Assembly (NCBI GenBank): GCA_016933675.1
Contig: JAFGAM010000126.1
Coordinates: 80,905 to 144,904, forward strand
Direction: 5' to 3'
Source of the DNA: Candidatus Anaeroferrophillacea bacterium
Lineage (GTDB): Bacteria > Desulfobacterota > Anaeroferrophillalia > Anaeroferrophillales > Anaeroferrophillaceae
DNA: 64,000 nt
The first letter of the stretch is position 1; every line of letters starts with the position of its first letter. A program made the position numbers and the translations under genes. The notes under the pieces were generated by a model, which saw nothing but the letters and a program-made list of their open reading frames with translations, did not search any database and was not told the origin of the DNA. Positions 21,255 through 30,003 of the stretch are shown here, in pieces.

Positions 21255-24200
21255 TCACTCCCCGCCGCCGAAGGGCCGAGTGACGTCCTCGACGATGAGG
21301 TAGAGGCAGGGCACGAGGATCAGCGAGATGCCGGTGGCGAAAAGGATGCCGAAACCCAGCGACAGGGCCATGGGGATCATGAAGCGGGCCTGGCGGGAGG
21401 TTTCGAAGATCATCGGCGCGAGACCGCCGAAGGTGGTGAGGGTGGTAAGCAGGATCGGGCGGAAACGGCGGATGCCGGCGGTGACTACCGCTTCGTGGGC
21501 GGCAATACCTTCCCCGCGGCGGCGGTTGGTGTAATCTATGAGCACCAGGGAGTCGTTGACCACCACCCCGGCCAGGGCGATGATGCCCATCATACTCATG
21601 ACGCTGAGGTTGTAACCCATGAGCAGGTGACCGAGGACGGCGCCGACAATGCCGAAGGGAATGCTGATCATGACGATCACCGGTTGGACGTAACTGCGGA
21701 AGGATACCGCGAGGAGAAAGAAAATCCCCAGCAGGGCCATGAGCAGGCCGTTATAGAGGCCCTGGAAACTTTCGGCGAAGCGCGCCTGGCGGCCCTCGTA
21801 ACCCCATGACAGGCCGGGATAGTCCCGCCCAAGCTGCGGCAGCACCGTCGCGTCCAGGGTCTCCCGGACACGGGTGGTGGCGCCGATGGGCTCGACATTG
21901 GCGGTGACCGTCACCGTGCGCCGGCCGTTGCGCCGGTCGATGGCGGTATAGCTGCGGCCGCGGCTCACCGCCGCCACATCCAGCAGCGGTACGTCACGAC
22001 CGGCGGGGGTGCGGATCAGCAGCCGCTCGATGTCGAACTCGCTCAGGCGCTCCGCCTCCGGCAACCGCACCATCACCTTCACTTCGTTGCGGCCGCGCTG
22101 CTGACGCAGGGCCTCGGCGCCATAGAAGGCGGCACGCACCTGGCGGGCGACCTCGCGGGTGGTGAGCCCGAGGCTGCGGCCGGCAGGGGTCAAACGGAAA
22201 TCGAGCTGCCTTTTGCCCGGGGTGTAGCCGTCGTCGATATCCTTCACCTCGGCGAATTCTCCCAGAATCTCCGCCAGTGCCGCGCCGGTGCGGTCGAGGG
22301 TGCCGATGTCCCGATGACTCAGCTCCACCGTCAGTGCCGCCCCCGATCCCGGCCCGCCGCGGTCGGCCTCGAACACCAGGGATTCCAGTCCGGCGACGGT
22401 GCCGTTGCGCTCACGCCACCGGCGTGCCACCTGCGCGGTGCGCAGCGGCCGGACGTCGGGGTCGGTAAGATACGTGGTCACCTCCACCACATTTTCGTCA
22501 ATAACGGCGAAGATCCCCTGAACAAGGCGGTCGCCGCCGTTTTCGGCGCTGATCGCCGTCGCCGTCCGCACCAGCCGGTCACGCACCTCCCGCACCCGAC
22601 TGAGCGGACTGCCGTAGGGCAGCGTCGCGGTGACCACGGCGTAGTCCGACTCCACCCGCGGCATGAGGATGATGCCGATGTGTTTGCCCGCCACCAGCCC
22701 CAGGACGGTCACGAGGATGAACAACCCGATCGCCAAGGTCAGATAGCGCCGGCGGATGCATGCCGCCAGAAACGGCCCGTAAGCCCGCTCGACGAAGCGG
22801 CTGAACCGGGCGCTGAAGGCCTGCTGGCGATGGTGCAGCGCCGCCGCCAGACGGGAACGCGGTCGGCTGCGGGTGTGAGCCAGGTGGGCCGGCAAAATCA
22901 GCAGGCTTTCGATCCACGAGATGATGAACACGGTAATGACGACGAAAGGGATTACCTTCCAGATCTTGCCGATGACGCCGGGGATGAAACACAGGGGCAG
23001 GAAGGCGACGATGTTGGTAATGATGCTGAAGGCAATGGGCCAGGCCACGTCACGGGCGCCGCGAACCGCGGCATCCAGGTTGTCCATCCCCTGCTGACGG
23101 TACTCGTAGATGTTCTCCCCGGCGATGATGGCATCGTCCACGACGATCCCCAGGGCGACGATGAAGGCGAACATGGAGATAACGTTGAGGGTCACGTCCA
23201 GGCCGGGAAGGAAGAGCAGCGAACCGAGGAAGGACACCGGAATACCCATGGTGACCCAGAAGGCGAGCTTGAACTCGAGGAACACCCCGAGCAGGCAGAG
23301 TACCAGCACCAGCCCCATGAAGGCGTTCTTCAATAAGAGCTGCAACCGCTGCCGGTAGATGTCGGAACGGTCGCGGTTGACGGCGTAGTCCACCCCCGGC
23401 GGCAGATCGGCGGCGATTTCCGCCATTGCCCGCCGCGCCGCTTCGGATACCCCCACCGGGGTCTGGGTGCCGATGCGGTAGACACCGAGGCCGATGGACG
23501 GCCGGCCGTTGTAGGTGGCCTCGCGATCGGTGTCTTCAAAACCCTCGCGGACAACGGCAATGTCTCCCAGGGTCAACACGGTGCCGGCGGCGGTGGTGAT
23601 GACCGGCAGAACCGCGAACTCCCGCGCCCAGTCGCGCCGTTCCTTGAAACGGACGAGGATCTCACCGCCGGCGGTGTCGACGCCACCCCCCGGCAGTTCC
23701 AGGGCGGTGGCGGCGATATGCCGGGCGACGCCCTCCAGGGTCAGGCCGTGAGCCCGGAGCGCCGCCTCCGGTACCTCGATGGCGATCTCGTAGTTGCGGG
23801 CGCCGATGAGTTCGACCTGGGTGATCTCCGGGTCCAGCAACAGCCGGTCACGCACCTCCTCCGCCAGGTTGCGCAGGGTCCATTCGTCCACATCGCCGTA
23901 AATTTGCAGCTGCAGCACCTCCCGCTGGCGGGAGATCAGCGCCACCTGCGGCTCCTCGGCATCCTCGGGAAAGGTGGTGATGCGGTCGATCTCCTGCTTG
24001 ATCTCCTGGTAGACCGCCAGGTCGTCGGCGTTCTCCATGATCTCGATGGCAACCCGGCCGAAACCCTCGCCGGCGGTGGCGGTGATCTCTTCCACCCCGT
24101 CGAGACCACGCACCGCCTCCTCGACGGCCAGCACGATGCCCTGTTCGACCTCCTCGGGACTGGCGCCGGGATAGACAACGCTCACCGAAACGATGTCGAG

Positions 24201-24371
24201 GGTGAATTCCGGAAACACCTCCTTTTCGATCTGCCCGGACATGAACAGTCCGCCGACGATGAGGAACAGCATCAGCAGGTTCGGCGTCACCCGGTTGCGG
24301 ACCATCCAGCCGATGGCACCGCGCGATCCGCGGCGGCGACGAAGGCCGTTCGCGGCGGCGGTACCGCTCAT
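21255..24371 (-). CDS. RND-family efflux pump, inner-membrane permease
   Basis: The 1038-residue protein is the proton-driven pump of a tripartite efflux system. It has an N-terminal helix (LLMLFLIVGGLFMSG), a first periplasmic domain, a block of helices with GIVVDDAIIAGENIYEY (the TM4 Asp-Asp pair), a second periplasmic domain and the C-terminal helices with ALAGVVVNDSLVLIDY. The length and the DD pair fit the AcrB-like HAE1 group rather than heavy-metal pumps; the substrate is unknown. The start overlaps the adaptor gene by 4 bases. Confidence 0.95.
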   Translation of the reverse strand: MSGTAAANGLRRRRGSRGAIGWMVRNRVTPNLLMLFLIVGGLFMSGQIEKEVFPEFTLDIVSVSVVYPGASPEEVEQGIVLAVEEAVRGLDGVEEITATAGEGFGRVAIEIMENADDLAVYQEIKQEIDRITTFPEDAEEPQVALISRQREVLQLQIYGDVDEWTLRNLAEEVRDRLLLDPEITQVELIGARNYEIAIEVPEAALRAHGLTLEGVARHIAATALELPGGGVDTAGGEILVRFKERRDWAREFAVLPVITTAAGTVLTLGDIAVVREGFEDTDREATYNGRPSIGLGVYRIGTQTPVGVSEAARRAMAEIAADLPPGVDYAVNRDRSDIYRQRLQLLLKNAFMGLVLVLCLLGVFLEFKLAFWVTMGIPVSFLGSLLFLPGLDVTLNVISMFAFIVALGIVVDDAIIAGENIYEYRQQGMDNLDAAVRGARDVAWPIAFSIITNIVAFLPLCFIPGVIGKIWKVIPFVVITVFIISWIESLLILPAHLAHTRSRPRSRLAAALHHRQQAFSARFSRFVERAYGPFLAACIRRRYLTLAIGLFILVTVLGLVAGKHIGIILMPRVESDYAVVTATLPYGSPLSRVREVRDRLVRTATAISAENGGDRLVQGIFAVIDENVVEVTTYLTDPDVRPLRTAQVARRWRERNGTVAGLESLVFEADRGGPGSGAALTVELSHRDIGTLDRTGAALAEILGEFAEVKDIDDGYTPGKRQLDFRLTPAGRSLGLTTREVARQVRAAFYGAEALRQQRGRNEVKVMVRLPEAERLSEFDIERLLIRTPAGRDVPLLDVAAVSRGRSYTAIDRRNGRRTVTVTANVEPIGATTRVRETLDATVLPQLGRDYPGLSWGYEGRQARFAESFQGLYNGLLMALLGIFFLLAVSFRSYVQPVIVMISIPFGIVGAVLGHLLMGYNLSVMSMMGIIALAGVVVNDSLVLIDYTNRRRGEGIAAHEAVVTAGIRRFRPILLTTLTTFGGLAPMIFETSRQARFMIPMALSLGFGILFATGISLILVPCLYLIVEDVTRPFGGGE

Positions 24372-25663
24372 TGGCCACTCTCCCGCTCCCGTCCCGGTCC
24401 CGGCACCGATGTTTCGCCGGCGGCCGCGGTATCCGGCCGCTCTTTTGCCAGCCGCAGGGGCATCTCCGCCACCGGCGCCGCCAGATCGGTGACCACCAGG
24501 CGCTCACCGGCCCGCAGGCCGCGTTGCACGCAGACTACTTCGCGGCCGGTGAAGGCGATCTCCACCGGACGGATTTCCAGCCGGTCGGCGGCGTCCATCA
24601 CCCAGACAAAACGGCTGTCGCGGATCAGTTCACGGGGCACGGCGGCGGCGGCGGCGACCGTGCGGCCGGCAATCTCCGCCCGGAGATAGTCACCGAGCAG
24701 CAGGCGCGGTTTGCCAATGTTTTCCGGCCGCCGCGCCAGCGGATCATCAACCGCCACGAGGATACGGGCCATGCGGCCCTTATCCTCCAGATCACTCAGC
24801 AGCCGGACGACATGGCCGCCGCGGGTCACCCCTTCGGACCAGGCGGTGTCATGATGCAGTGCCACCGGGGCGCCGGGATCATCGGCGGCAACGGGAATGT
24901 CGAGCCAGCGCAGGCGGGAGGCGGGCACCAGCAGCTCGACCCAGAAGGTGTCGGTGCCGGCAAGGGTGGCAACGGTGGTGGTCGGCCCCACCTGCATACC
25001 GAGGTTCACCGGCCGTTCGCGGATCACGGCATTGAACGGTGCCGTAACCTCCGTTCGCCGGAGATCGAGCCGGGCCTGGCCCAGGGCCGCCTCGGCGCTT
25101 GCCAGCGCCGCCTGGGCCTGTTCGAGCTGCGGCCGCCGCAAAACAAGATCACGGTCGGCGGGGTCGATCTCCAGTCCCAGCAGCTCGTATTCCCGCCGGG
25201 CGACGGCCTGTCTGCCCTCCTCGATACGCAAATCACCGCGAGCGCCGATGACGGCGGCTTCACGATCACGTACCGCCAGCTCGTAGTCCGTCGGGTCGAG
25301 ACGCAAAAGCCGGGTGCCGGCGGAAAACAGCCCGCCGGGCTCGAAATCCGGATGCACGGCGACGATCTCGCCGCTGACCAGCGGATTGAGCCGTACCTCC
25401 CGGCGCGGGATCACCGTGCCCATGGCGGCGACCCGGACGTGGTAATCGGCAATGACCACCGGCCGTACCGTCACCAGTCGCGCCTGGCGTGCCGGCGGCG
25501 TGCGCCGGGCCCGCGGCGTTGACTTGAGCAGCATAACCGCCACCGCCACTCCGGCGGCCAGTACCGCCAGCGGCAGGAGGATGTCGAACAACCGCTGGAG
25601 GAGCCGGACCCAGACCGGAGAAGAGGGTACGCCGGAGGCTTGATTCCGCCTGAAATCAGTCAT
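24368..25663 (-). CDS. RND efflux periplasmic adaptor (membrane fusion protein)
   Basis: The 431-residue adaptor links the pump to the outer-membrane channel. It has an N-terminal membrane anchor (LLPLAVLAAGVAVAVMLL), the lipoyl-type strand VRLNPLVSGEIVAVHPDFEP, an alpha-hairpin (about residues 125-200) and the return strand TAPFNAVIRERPVNLGMQVG. The C-terminal barrel includes VCVQRGLRAGERLVVT. It lies between the outer-membrane gene and the pump in one operon. Confidence 0.94.
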   Translation of the reverse strand: MTDFRRNQASGVPSSPVWVRLLQRLFDILLPLAVLAAGVAVAVMLLKSTPRARRTPPARQARLVTVRPVVIADYHVRVAAMGTVIPRREVRLNPLVSGEIVAVHPDFEPGGLFSAGTRLLRLDPTDYELAVRDREAAVIGARGDLRIEEGRQAVARREYELLGLEIDPADRDLVLRRPQLEQAQAALASAEAALGQARLDLRRTEVTAPFNAVIRERPVNLGMQVGPTTTVATLAGTDTFWVELLVPASRLRWLDIPVAADDPGAPVALHHDTAWSEGVTRGGHVVRLLSDLEDKGRMARILVAVDDPLARRPENIGKPRLLLGDYLRAEIAGRTVAAAAAVPRELIRDSRFVWVMDAADRLEIRPVEIAFTGREVVCVQRGLRAGERLVVTDLAAPVAEMPLRLAKERPDTAAAGETSVPGPGRERESGQ

Positions 25664-25721
25664 GAGAAACCTGAGGTATCAGCTGTAAAAATCTGATATC
25701 TATTGCTAATTTTATTAAACT

Positions 25722-25774
25722 GCAACAACTGCCAAGACCGGCCGGAAAGGGATGGCGCAGTTACCGCTCCGGAT
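25722..25774. repeat. Dispersed intergenic repeat copy without palindrome
   Basis: AACAACTGCC, CCGGCCGG and GGGATGGC match the copy at 9140-9216 almost base for base, and both end in a C/TTCCGGATTCGCG-like block. Here the 20-base palindrome and adjacent bases are absent. The copy fills the 116-base gap between the channel and adaptor genes. Confidence 0.75.
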
Positions 25775-25779
25775 CCGCG

Positions 25780-27171
25780 TTAATTGGTTATACCCCCCGC
25801 CAGCGCCCGGTACAGCGCGATGCGGTAGCTGACGAGCTGCTGCCGGGCGGCAACCAGATGCTGTTCGAGCCCCTGCTGCGTCAGCAGGGCGTCAAGTACC
25901 CGCAGGTAATCCACCGCTCCGCGGACATAGGTGTCACGCAGCAGTCCGGCCACCCGGTCGGCATGATCGAGCTGCCGTTGGAGGCTGGCGATATGCTGCC
26001 GCTGACGCTCTTCCCGGGCCAGTGCCCCCTCGACCTCCGCCAGGGCTTCGAGTACGGTTTGACCGTACCCATGCAACCGCTCGTCGACCACCGCAAAGGC
26101 ACGTTCAGCCTCCGCTTGACGGGTACCGGCATCGAACAGCGGTGCGGTCAGGTCGGCGGCCAGGCGACCGAGCCAGTTTTCGAACAGATCGCCGACCCGT
26201 ACCCCGTCGGTGGACAGCACGGCACCGATGGTCAGCCGTGGAAACCGTTCGGCCACCGCCGCCGCCGCACGCCGGTCGGCGGCCAGGAGCCGCCGATGCG
26301 CCGCCCGGATATCCGGCCGGCGGATGACCAGCTCCGCCGGCAGGCCGGTATCCGGCAGCGGCGGCAGCATCGGGTCGAACCGCGACACGCCGGCAAACGG
26401 CGGTGATTGCGGCGTACGACCGGCAAGAATCGCCAGTTGCTGGCGGTAGACGGCGATCTCCGCCCGCGCAAGTGCGATCTCACCCCGCCTCGATTCCGCC
26501 AGTTGCCGCTGCTGGAGGACATCGGCGGCCCCCGTCCGGCCGCGGCGGAAGCGCATGGTCACCACCTCCAGCACCTCGAGGTTGGTTTCCAGTTGCCGCC
26601 GGAGCAGCTCAAGGCGGGCGTTCGCGGACGCCAGCGCAAACCACGTATCGGTGGTTTCCGCCGCCAGGCCGATGGCGGCGGCCTGCCAATCATCCCGGGC
26701 GGCGCGGTATTCTTCCTCGGCGGCCTGGGCGGTGGCACCAATCCGGTTCCAGAGATCGATCTCATATCCCGCCGCCAGGCCCAGTGACAGTTCGGTGGTG
26801 TAGGTGGTGTTATGGAGGGTTCCGTTACGGCTTACGCCGCGCGCCGCACCGGCATCGACATCGACGGCGGGATAGAGACCGCCGCGCTCCCGGCGGGCAA
26901 CGGCGGCGGCCTGGCGCAGCCGGTCGGCCGCCGCCCGGAGACTGAAGTTGTCGGTTACGGCGGCGGCGACCAGGATGTCGAGTTCCGGTTCCGCGAACGC
27001 CTCCCACCAGCGTTCCGGCACCGCTTCGGTGCCGGCGATGGAGAACCTTTTCGGCAGCTCCAGCGGCAGGCCGGACAACGCCTCGCGGTGCAGGGTACAG
27101 CCGGTCAGGAAGCCCCCCAGAACGACGAGGAGCAGAACCGTCAGTTGGAGGCGGTCGGTATGCGTCGTCAT
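25780..27171 (-). CDS. Outer-membrane efflux lipoprotein, NodT/TolC family
   Basis: The 463-residue protein is the outer-membrane channel of the RND system. A lipoprotein signal (LLLVVLGGFLTGC) precedes the mature Cys. The usual PERWWEAFAEPELD opening follows, then two outer-membrane-efflux repeats rich in alanine helices (ADRLRQAAAVARRERGGLYP and LRDTYVRGAVDYLRVLDA). It is the first gene of the efflux operon. I see no adjacent TetR- or MarR-type regulator. Confidence 0.94.
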   Translation of the reverse strand: MTTHTDRLQLTVLLLVVLGGFLTGCTLHREALSGLPLELPKRFSIAGTEAVPERWWEAFAEPELDILVAAAVTDNFSLRAAADRLRQAAAVARRERGGLYPAVDVDAGAARGVSRNGTLHNTTYTTELSLGLAAGYEIDLWNRIGATAQAAEEEYRAARDDWQAAAIGLAAETTDTWFALASANARLELLRRQLETNLEVLEVVTMRFRRGRTGAADVLQQRQLAESRRGEIALARAEIAVYRQQLAILAGRTPQSPPFAGVSRFDPMLPPLPDTGLPAELVIRRPDIRAAHRRLLAADRRAAAAVAERFPRLTIGAVLSTDGVRVGDLFENWLGRLAADLTAPLFDAGTRQAEAERAFAVVDERLHGYGQTVLEALAEVEGALAREERQRQHIASLQRQLDHADRVAGLLRDTYVRGAVDYLRVLDALLTQQGLEQHLVAARQQLVSYRIALYRALAGGITN

Positions 27172-27382
27172 CGTCTTCTCCCGCCGATTGTTTTTTCTTC
27201 CGTGCCCCCGTTACGTCCGCGGCCAGCAACAGGGGTACGGGTACAGCACCCGCAGTCCGGGTCGTTTCCGGCCCGGAGATTCAGGTCAATGACGGAATCC
27301 CGCCGGCAAAGGTCAGCCTGGTTTGCCGCCGCCCGTTGCCGGTCTTGCCGCCATCCATCGATCCGTGATATATACCATCCCC

Positions 27383-27727
27383 ATGAACTACTGGATCGAC
27401 ATCGCGGCGGACGAGAAACATATCGCCCGTGAAAAACAGCGGGCGCGGGAACTGCGCCGCGGCGCCTGGTGGCGCGCCCGCATCGATGCCGGCCGCTGTC
27501 ACTACTGCGGCCGCCGAGTGCCGCCGGAGGCGCTCACCATGGATCACGTGGTGCCTCTGGCCCGCGGCGGCCGGAGCGTCAAGGGTAATGTAGTTCCCTG
27601 CTGCAAGGAATGCAACAACCGCAAAAAGTTTCTCACCCCGGTGGAAATCGCCCTGGAATCCCTCCGTTCGCCGGATGTCCCGGCAACGTCCCCTGCCGAT
27701 GACAACTCCCATCATGATCATGACTGA
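27383..27727 (+). CDS. Small HNH-family nuclease-like protein
   Basis: The 114-residue product (from MNYWIDIAADEKH) has an HNH fold with zinc-binding CHYCG and CCKECNNRK and the catalytic MDHVVPLARGG. I chose the ATG at 27383 because the track start adds 20 residues of low-complexity leader. It ends in DDNSHHDHD. Stand-alone HNH proteins have varied or unknown roles; nothing nearby suggests a restriction or phage context. Confidence 0.85.
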   Translation: MNYWIDIAADEKHIAREKQRARELRRGAWWRARIDAGRCHYCGRRVPPEALTMDHVVPLARGGRSVKGNVVPCCKECNNRKKFLTPVEIALESLRSPDVPATSPADDNSHHDHD

Positions 27728-27775
27728 AGGAAATGGAACCGGGTCGATTGCCGAATTGCGCCAACCGGATGATGA

Positions 27776-28921
27776 TCAGAACCGTTCGATCAGCTTGTCG
27801 ATCAGATAGCCGCTTTCCCTGAGAGCCTGCTCGCTGAAGGCGCCGAACCATTCGGCGATCTCGCGGAACTCGCGGCGGAAGGCGTCACCGTCGCCGGCAA
27901 CAAGGGTTTCGGCCGCCTCCCGAACGGCATCGGCATATTCCCCCAGCATCCGCCGCCGCTCGTCGTCGGCGAGGATGATATCAGCATACAGTTCCGGATC
28001 CTGGGCGAAAAGCCGCCCCACCATGCCCAGTTCCAACCGGTAGATGGGACTCGAAAACTCCAGCGTCCGGGAGATGTCAACCCCCCGCCGCCATAAAAAG
28101 CGCCCGAAGGCGAAGGTGGCGAAGTGCCTCAGTCCCTGGACCACCGCCATCAGCCGGTCGTGTTCCGCCGGCGTGGTGGTCATGAGAATCGCGCCCCAGG
28201 CGGCGATCTGGTCCAGCAGCCAGCGGCAGCCCTCGTCGTCGCGTCCGGGGGTGACCGCCACCACCTGCTTGTCCATCGACGCGAGACCGGGGCCGAAAAG
28301 CGGATGCAGCCCCACCACCGGTCCGCCGTGGGCGGCGAGCATCGCCGCCACCGGGCGTTCCTTGATGCTGGTGATATCGGCAAGTACCGCTTTTTCCGGC
28401 AGCAGCGGCGCAAGCCGGCGGATGACCTCCTCGGTGCGACCGATGGGGACGGCGACGATGGCGGCATCGATGCCGGCGCCCAGTTCCCCGGCATGTTCCC
28501 AGTCGCCGGTTTCGAGAACGCGCACCTCGTAACCCGCGGCGGCGAAGAGCCGGCGCAGGAACGTTCCCATCCCGCCGCCGCCGCCGACCAACAGCACCCG
28601 CCCGCCCGGCAGAATACCCTCGGCGGTCAGTCGCCGGCTCTGGGTCCGGCGGGACTGACGCAGAATGAGGCGGAACAGTTCCTCGAGAAAATCGGGGTCG
28701 AGTCCCTGGACCGCCGCCTGCCGCCGGCGGCGGGAGAGGAGATCCTCCTCCCGCGCCGGATGGTAGACCGGCAGCCGTCGGGCCCGTTTGCACGCCACCA
28801 CCTCATCCACCGTCCGCCGACGTTCGGCCAGCAAATCGACAAGCCGCTCGTCGATGTCGTCGATACGATGCCGCAGCCGTTCGAGATCATCGACGGCAGG
28901 TTCCCGCTCGTTGTCGCACAC
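27776..28921 (-). CDS. tyrA: Chorismate mutase / prephenate dehydrogenase (T-protein)
   Basis: The 381-residue protein fuses two steps of tyrosine synthesis, as in the E. coli T-protein. The N-terminal AroQ mutase domain (residues about 10-90) shows LRHRIDDIDERLVDLLAERR and a basic, Arg-rich region. The dehydrogenase starts at VLLVGGGGGMGTFLRRLF (NAD-binding) and includes DITSIKERPVAAML and GLHPLFGPG. It stands alone and diverges from the phosphatase gene. Confidence 0.93.
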   Translation of the reverse strand: MCDNEREPAVDDLERLRHRIDDIDERLVDLLAERRRTVDEVVACKRARRLPVYHPAREEDLLSRRRRQAAVQGLDPDFLEELFRLILRQSRRTQSRRLTAEGILPGGRVLLVGGGGGMGTFLRRLFAAAGYEVRVLETGDWEHAGELGAGIDAAIVAVPIGRTEEVIRRLAPLLPEKAVLADITSIKERPVAAMLAAHGGPVVGLHPLFGPGLASMDKQVVAVTPGRDDEGCRWLLDQIAAWGAILMTTTPAEHDRLMAVVQGLRHFATFAFGRFLWRRGVDISRTLEFSSPIYRLELGMVGRLFAQDPELYADIILADDERRRMLGEYADAVREAAETLVAGDGDAFRREFREIAEWFGAFSEQALRESGYLIDKLIERF

Positions 28922-29045
28922 TGTTTATCCTCTCCGCCGCTGCCGCAACATCAACACCCCGTTCCTGCTGCAATATCAACATCCCGCACACGCCACCGCG
29001 GCGGGCTTTTCCGCATACATTCCCTCGATCTGCGCACCCTGAAGG

Positions 29046-29072
29046 GGAAACGGTCGCCGGGCGACCGTTTCC
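29046..29072. repeat. Perfect hairpin in the tyrA-phosphatase divergent spacer
   Basis: GGAAACGGTCGCC and GGCGACCGTTTCC are exact inverted repeats separated by one base. Because it lies between divergent genes it cannot terminate either of them. The arm GGTCGCC resembles the palindrome at 9181. Confidence 0.75.
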
Positions 29073-29148
29073 TTCATGTTTCGGCATGGTCACAGTTCCA
29101 TCATGATCGCCGGTACTGCCGGAGGAGAGCATAGTCGCACAATAGGTT

Positions 29149-29178
29149 TTGACAGACAAGCGGATTTTTAGTTACAAG
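29149..29178 (+). promoter_or_regulatory. Candidate promoter immediately before the PPP phosphatase gene
   Basis: TTGACA (29149-29154) is followed after 18 bases by TACAAG. The ATG lies only 7 bases after this -10, which would give a leaderless or nearly leaderless mRNA. Confidence 0.35.
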
Positions 29179-29185
29179 TTCGGGT

Positions 29186-29950
29186 ATGCGGCACAACAGA
29201 CATCCACCCTCATCAGGCGGCGGGCGCACCATCGTCATCGGTGACATTCATGGCTGCCGGCGAACCTTCGACCGGTTGCTCTTCGACCGTCTGGCGGTCA
29301 CCCCGACCGATACCGTCATCCTCCTCGGCGATCTCATCGACCGCGGCCCCGACAGCAAGGGGGTGCTGGACATGGTCATGGCACTGCAGGAGCGTGGTTA
29401 CACCATGGCGTCGGTGCGCGGCAACCACGAACAGATGCTGCTCGATTTCTATGCCGCCGGCGACCCTTCCTGGCTTTCCAACGGCGCCGGGACGACCCTG
29501 GCAAGCTTCGCGATCAGCGACGCTCCCTGCAACCTGCCGCCGCACTACCTGGCGTGGATCGGTTCCCTTCCCCATTACCTGATCTGCGGCGACTATCTCA
29601 TCGTCCACGCCGGCATCGATACCGACATTGCCGATCCCTTCGCCGACCTTGAGGCCATGCTCTGGACCCGGCGCCGCGATATCGACCCGGCAAAAATCGG
29701 CAACCGTACGGTGATCGCCGGCCACACCCCGCGGCCGCTGGATGACATCCGCCGCTCCCTGGCGTCGGGATCGCCGCTCATTCTGCTTGACGGCGGCTGC
29801 GTCTACCGCGATACCCGGCCGGAACTCGGCTTCCTCTGTGCCCTGGTAATCGAAACCCGCGAACTGGTGGTGCAGAAGAACATCGAACCCGACAACGGGG
29901 ATGGAAAGAGCGATGGCGATAAAGCTGCCCCAGGACCCCGGACAATTTGA
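29186..29950 (+). CDS. PPP-family metallophosphatase (PrpA/ApaH-like)
   Basis: The 254-residue protein is a two-metal phosphoesterase. The motifs appear in order: VIGDIHGCRR, LLGDLIDRGPDSKGV, SVRGNHEQML, IVHAGID and IAGHTPRP. This set fits bacterial Ser/Thr protein phosphatases and diadenosine tetraphosphatases; the length favours the PrpA/PrpE-like protein-phosphatase group. The last 25 residues are hydrophilic and unlike the family core. Confidence 0.9.
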   Translation: MRHNRHPPSSGGGRTIVIGDIHGCRRTFDRLLFDRLAVTPTDTVILLGDLIDRGPDSKGVLDMVMALQERGYTMASVRGNHEQMLLDFYAAGDPSWLSNGAGTTLASFAISDAPCNLPPHYLAWIGSLPHYLICGDYLIVHAGIDTDIADPFADLEAMLWTRRRDIDPAKIGNRTVIAGHTPRPLDDIRRSLASGSPLILLDGGCVYRDTRPELGFLCALVIETRELVVQKNIEPDNGDGKSDGDKAAPGPRTI

Positions 29951-30003
29951 CGGGACCGTCGCGAAATCACCGCTAAACGGCTGTTCCGGGAGATGATGGT
30001 TTC

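Noticed and set aside
20785-21258. 157-residue minus-strand ORF after the tRNA cluster as a gene
   Set aside because: It reads through tRNA-Leu in antisense and has no ribosome-binding site. Only a TPR-like fragment is noteworthy.
22314-23336. 340-residue plus-strand ORF opposite the RND pump gene
   Set aside because: It is a shadow of the pump reading frame; its composition is Gln/His/Asp-rich without domains.
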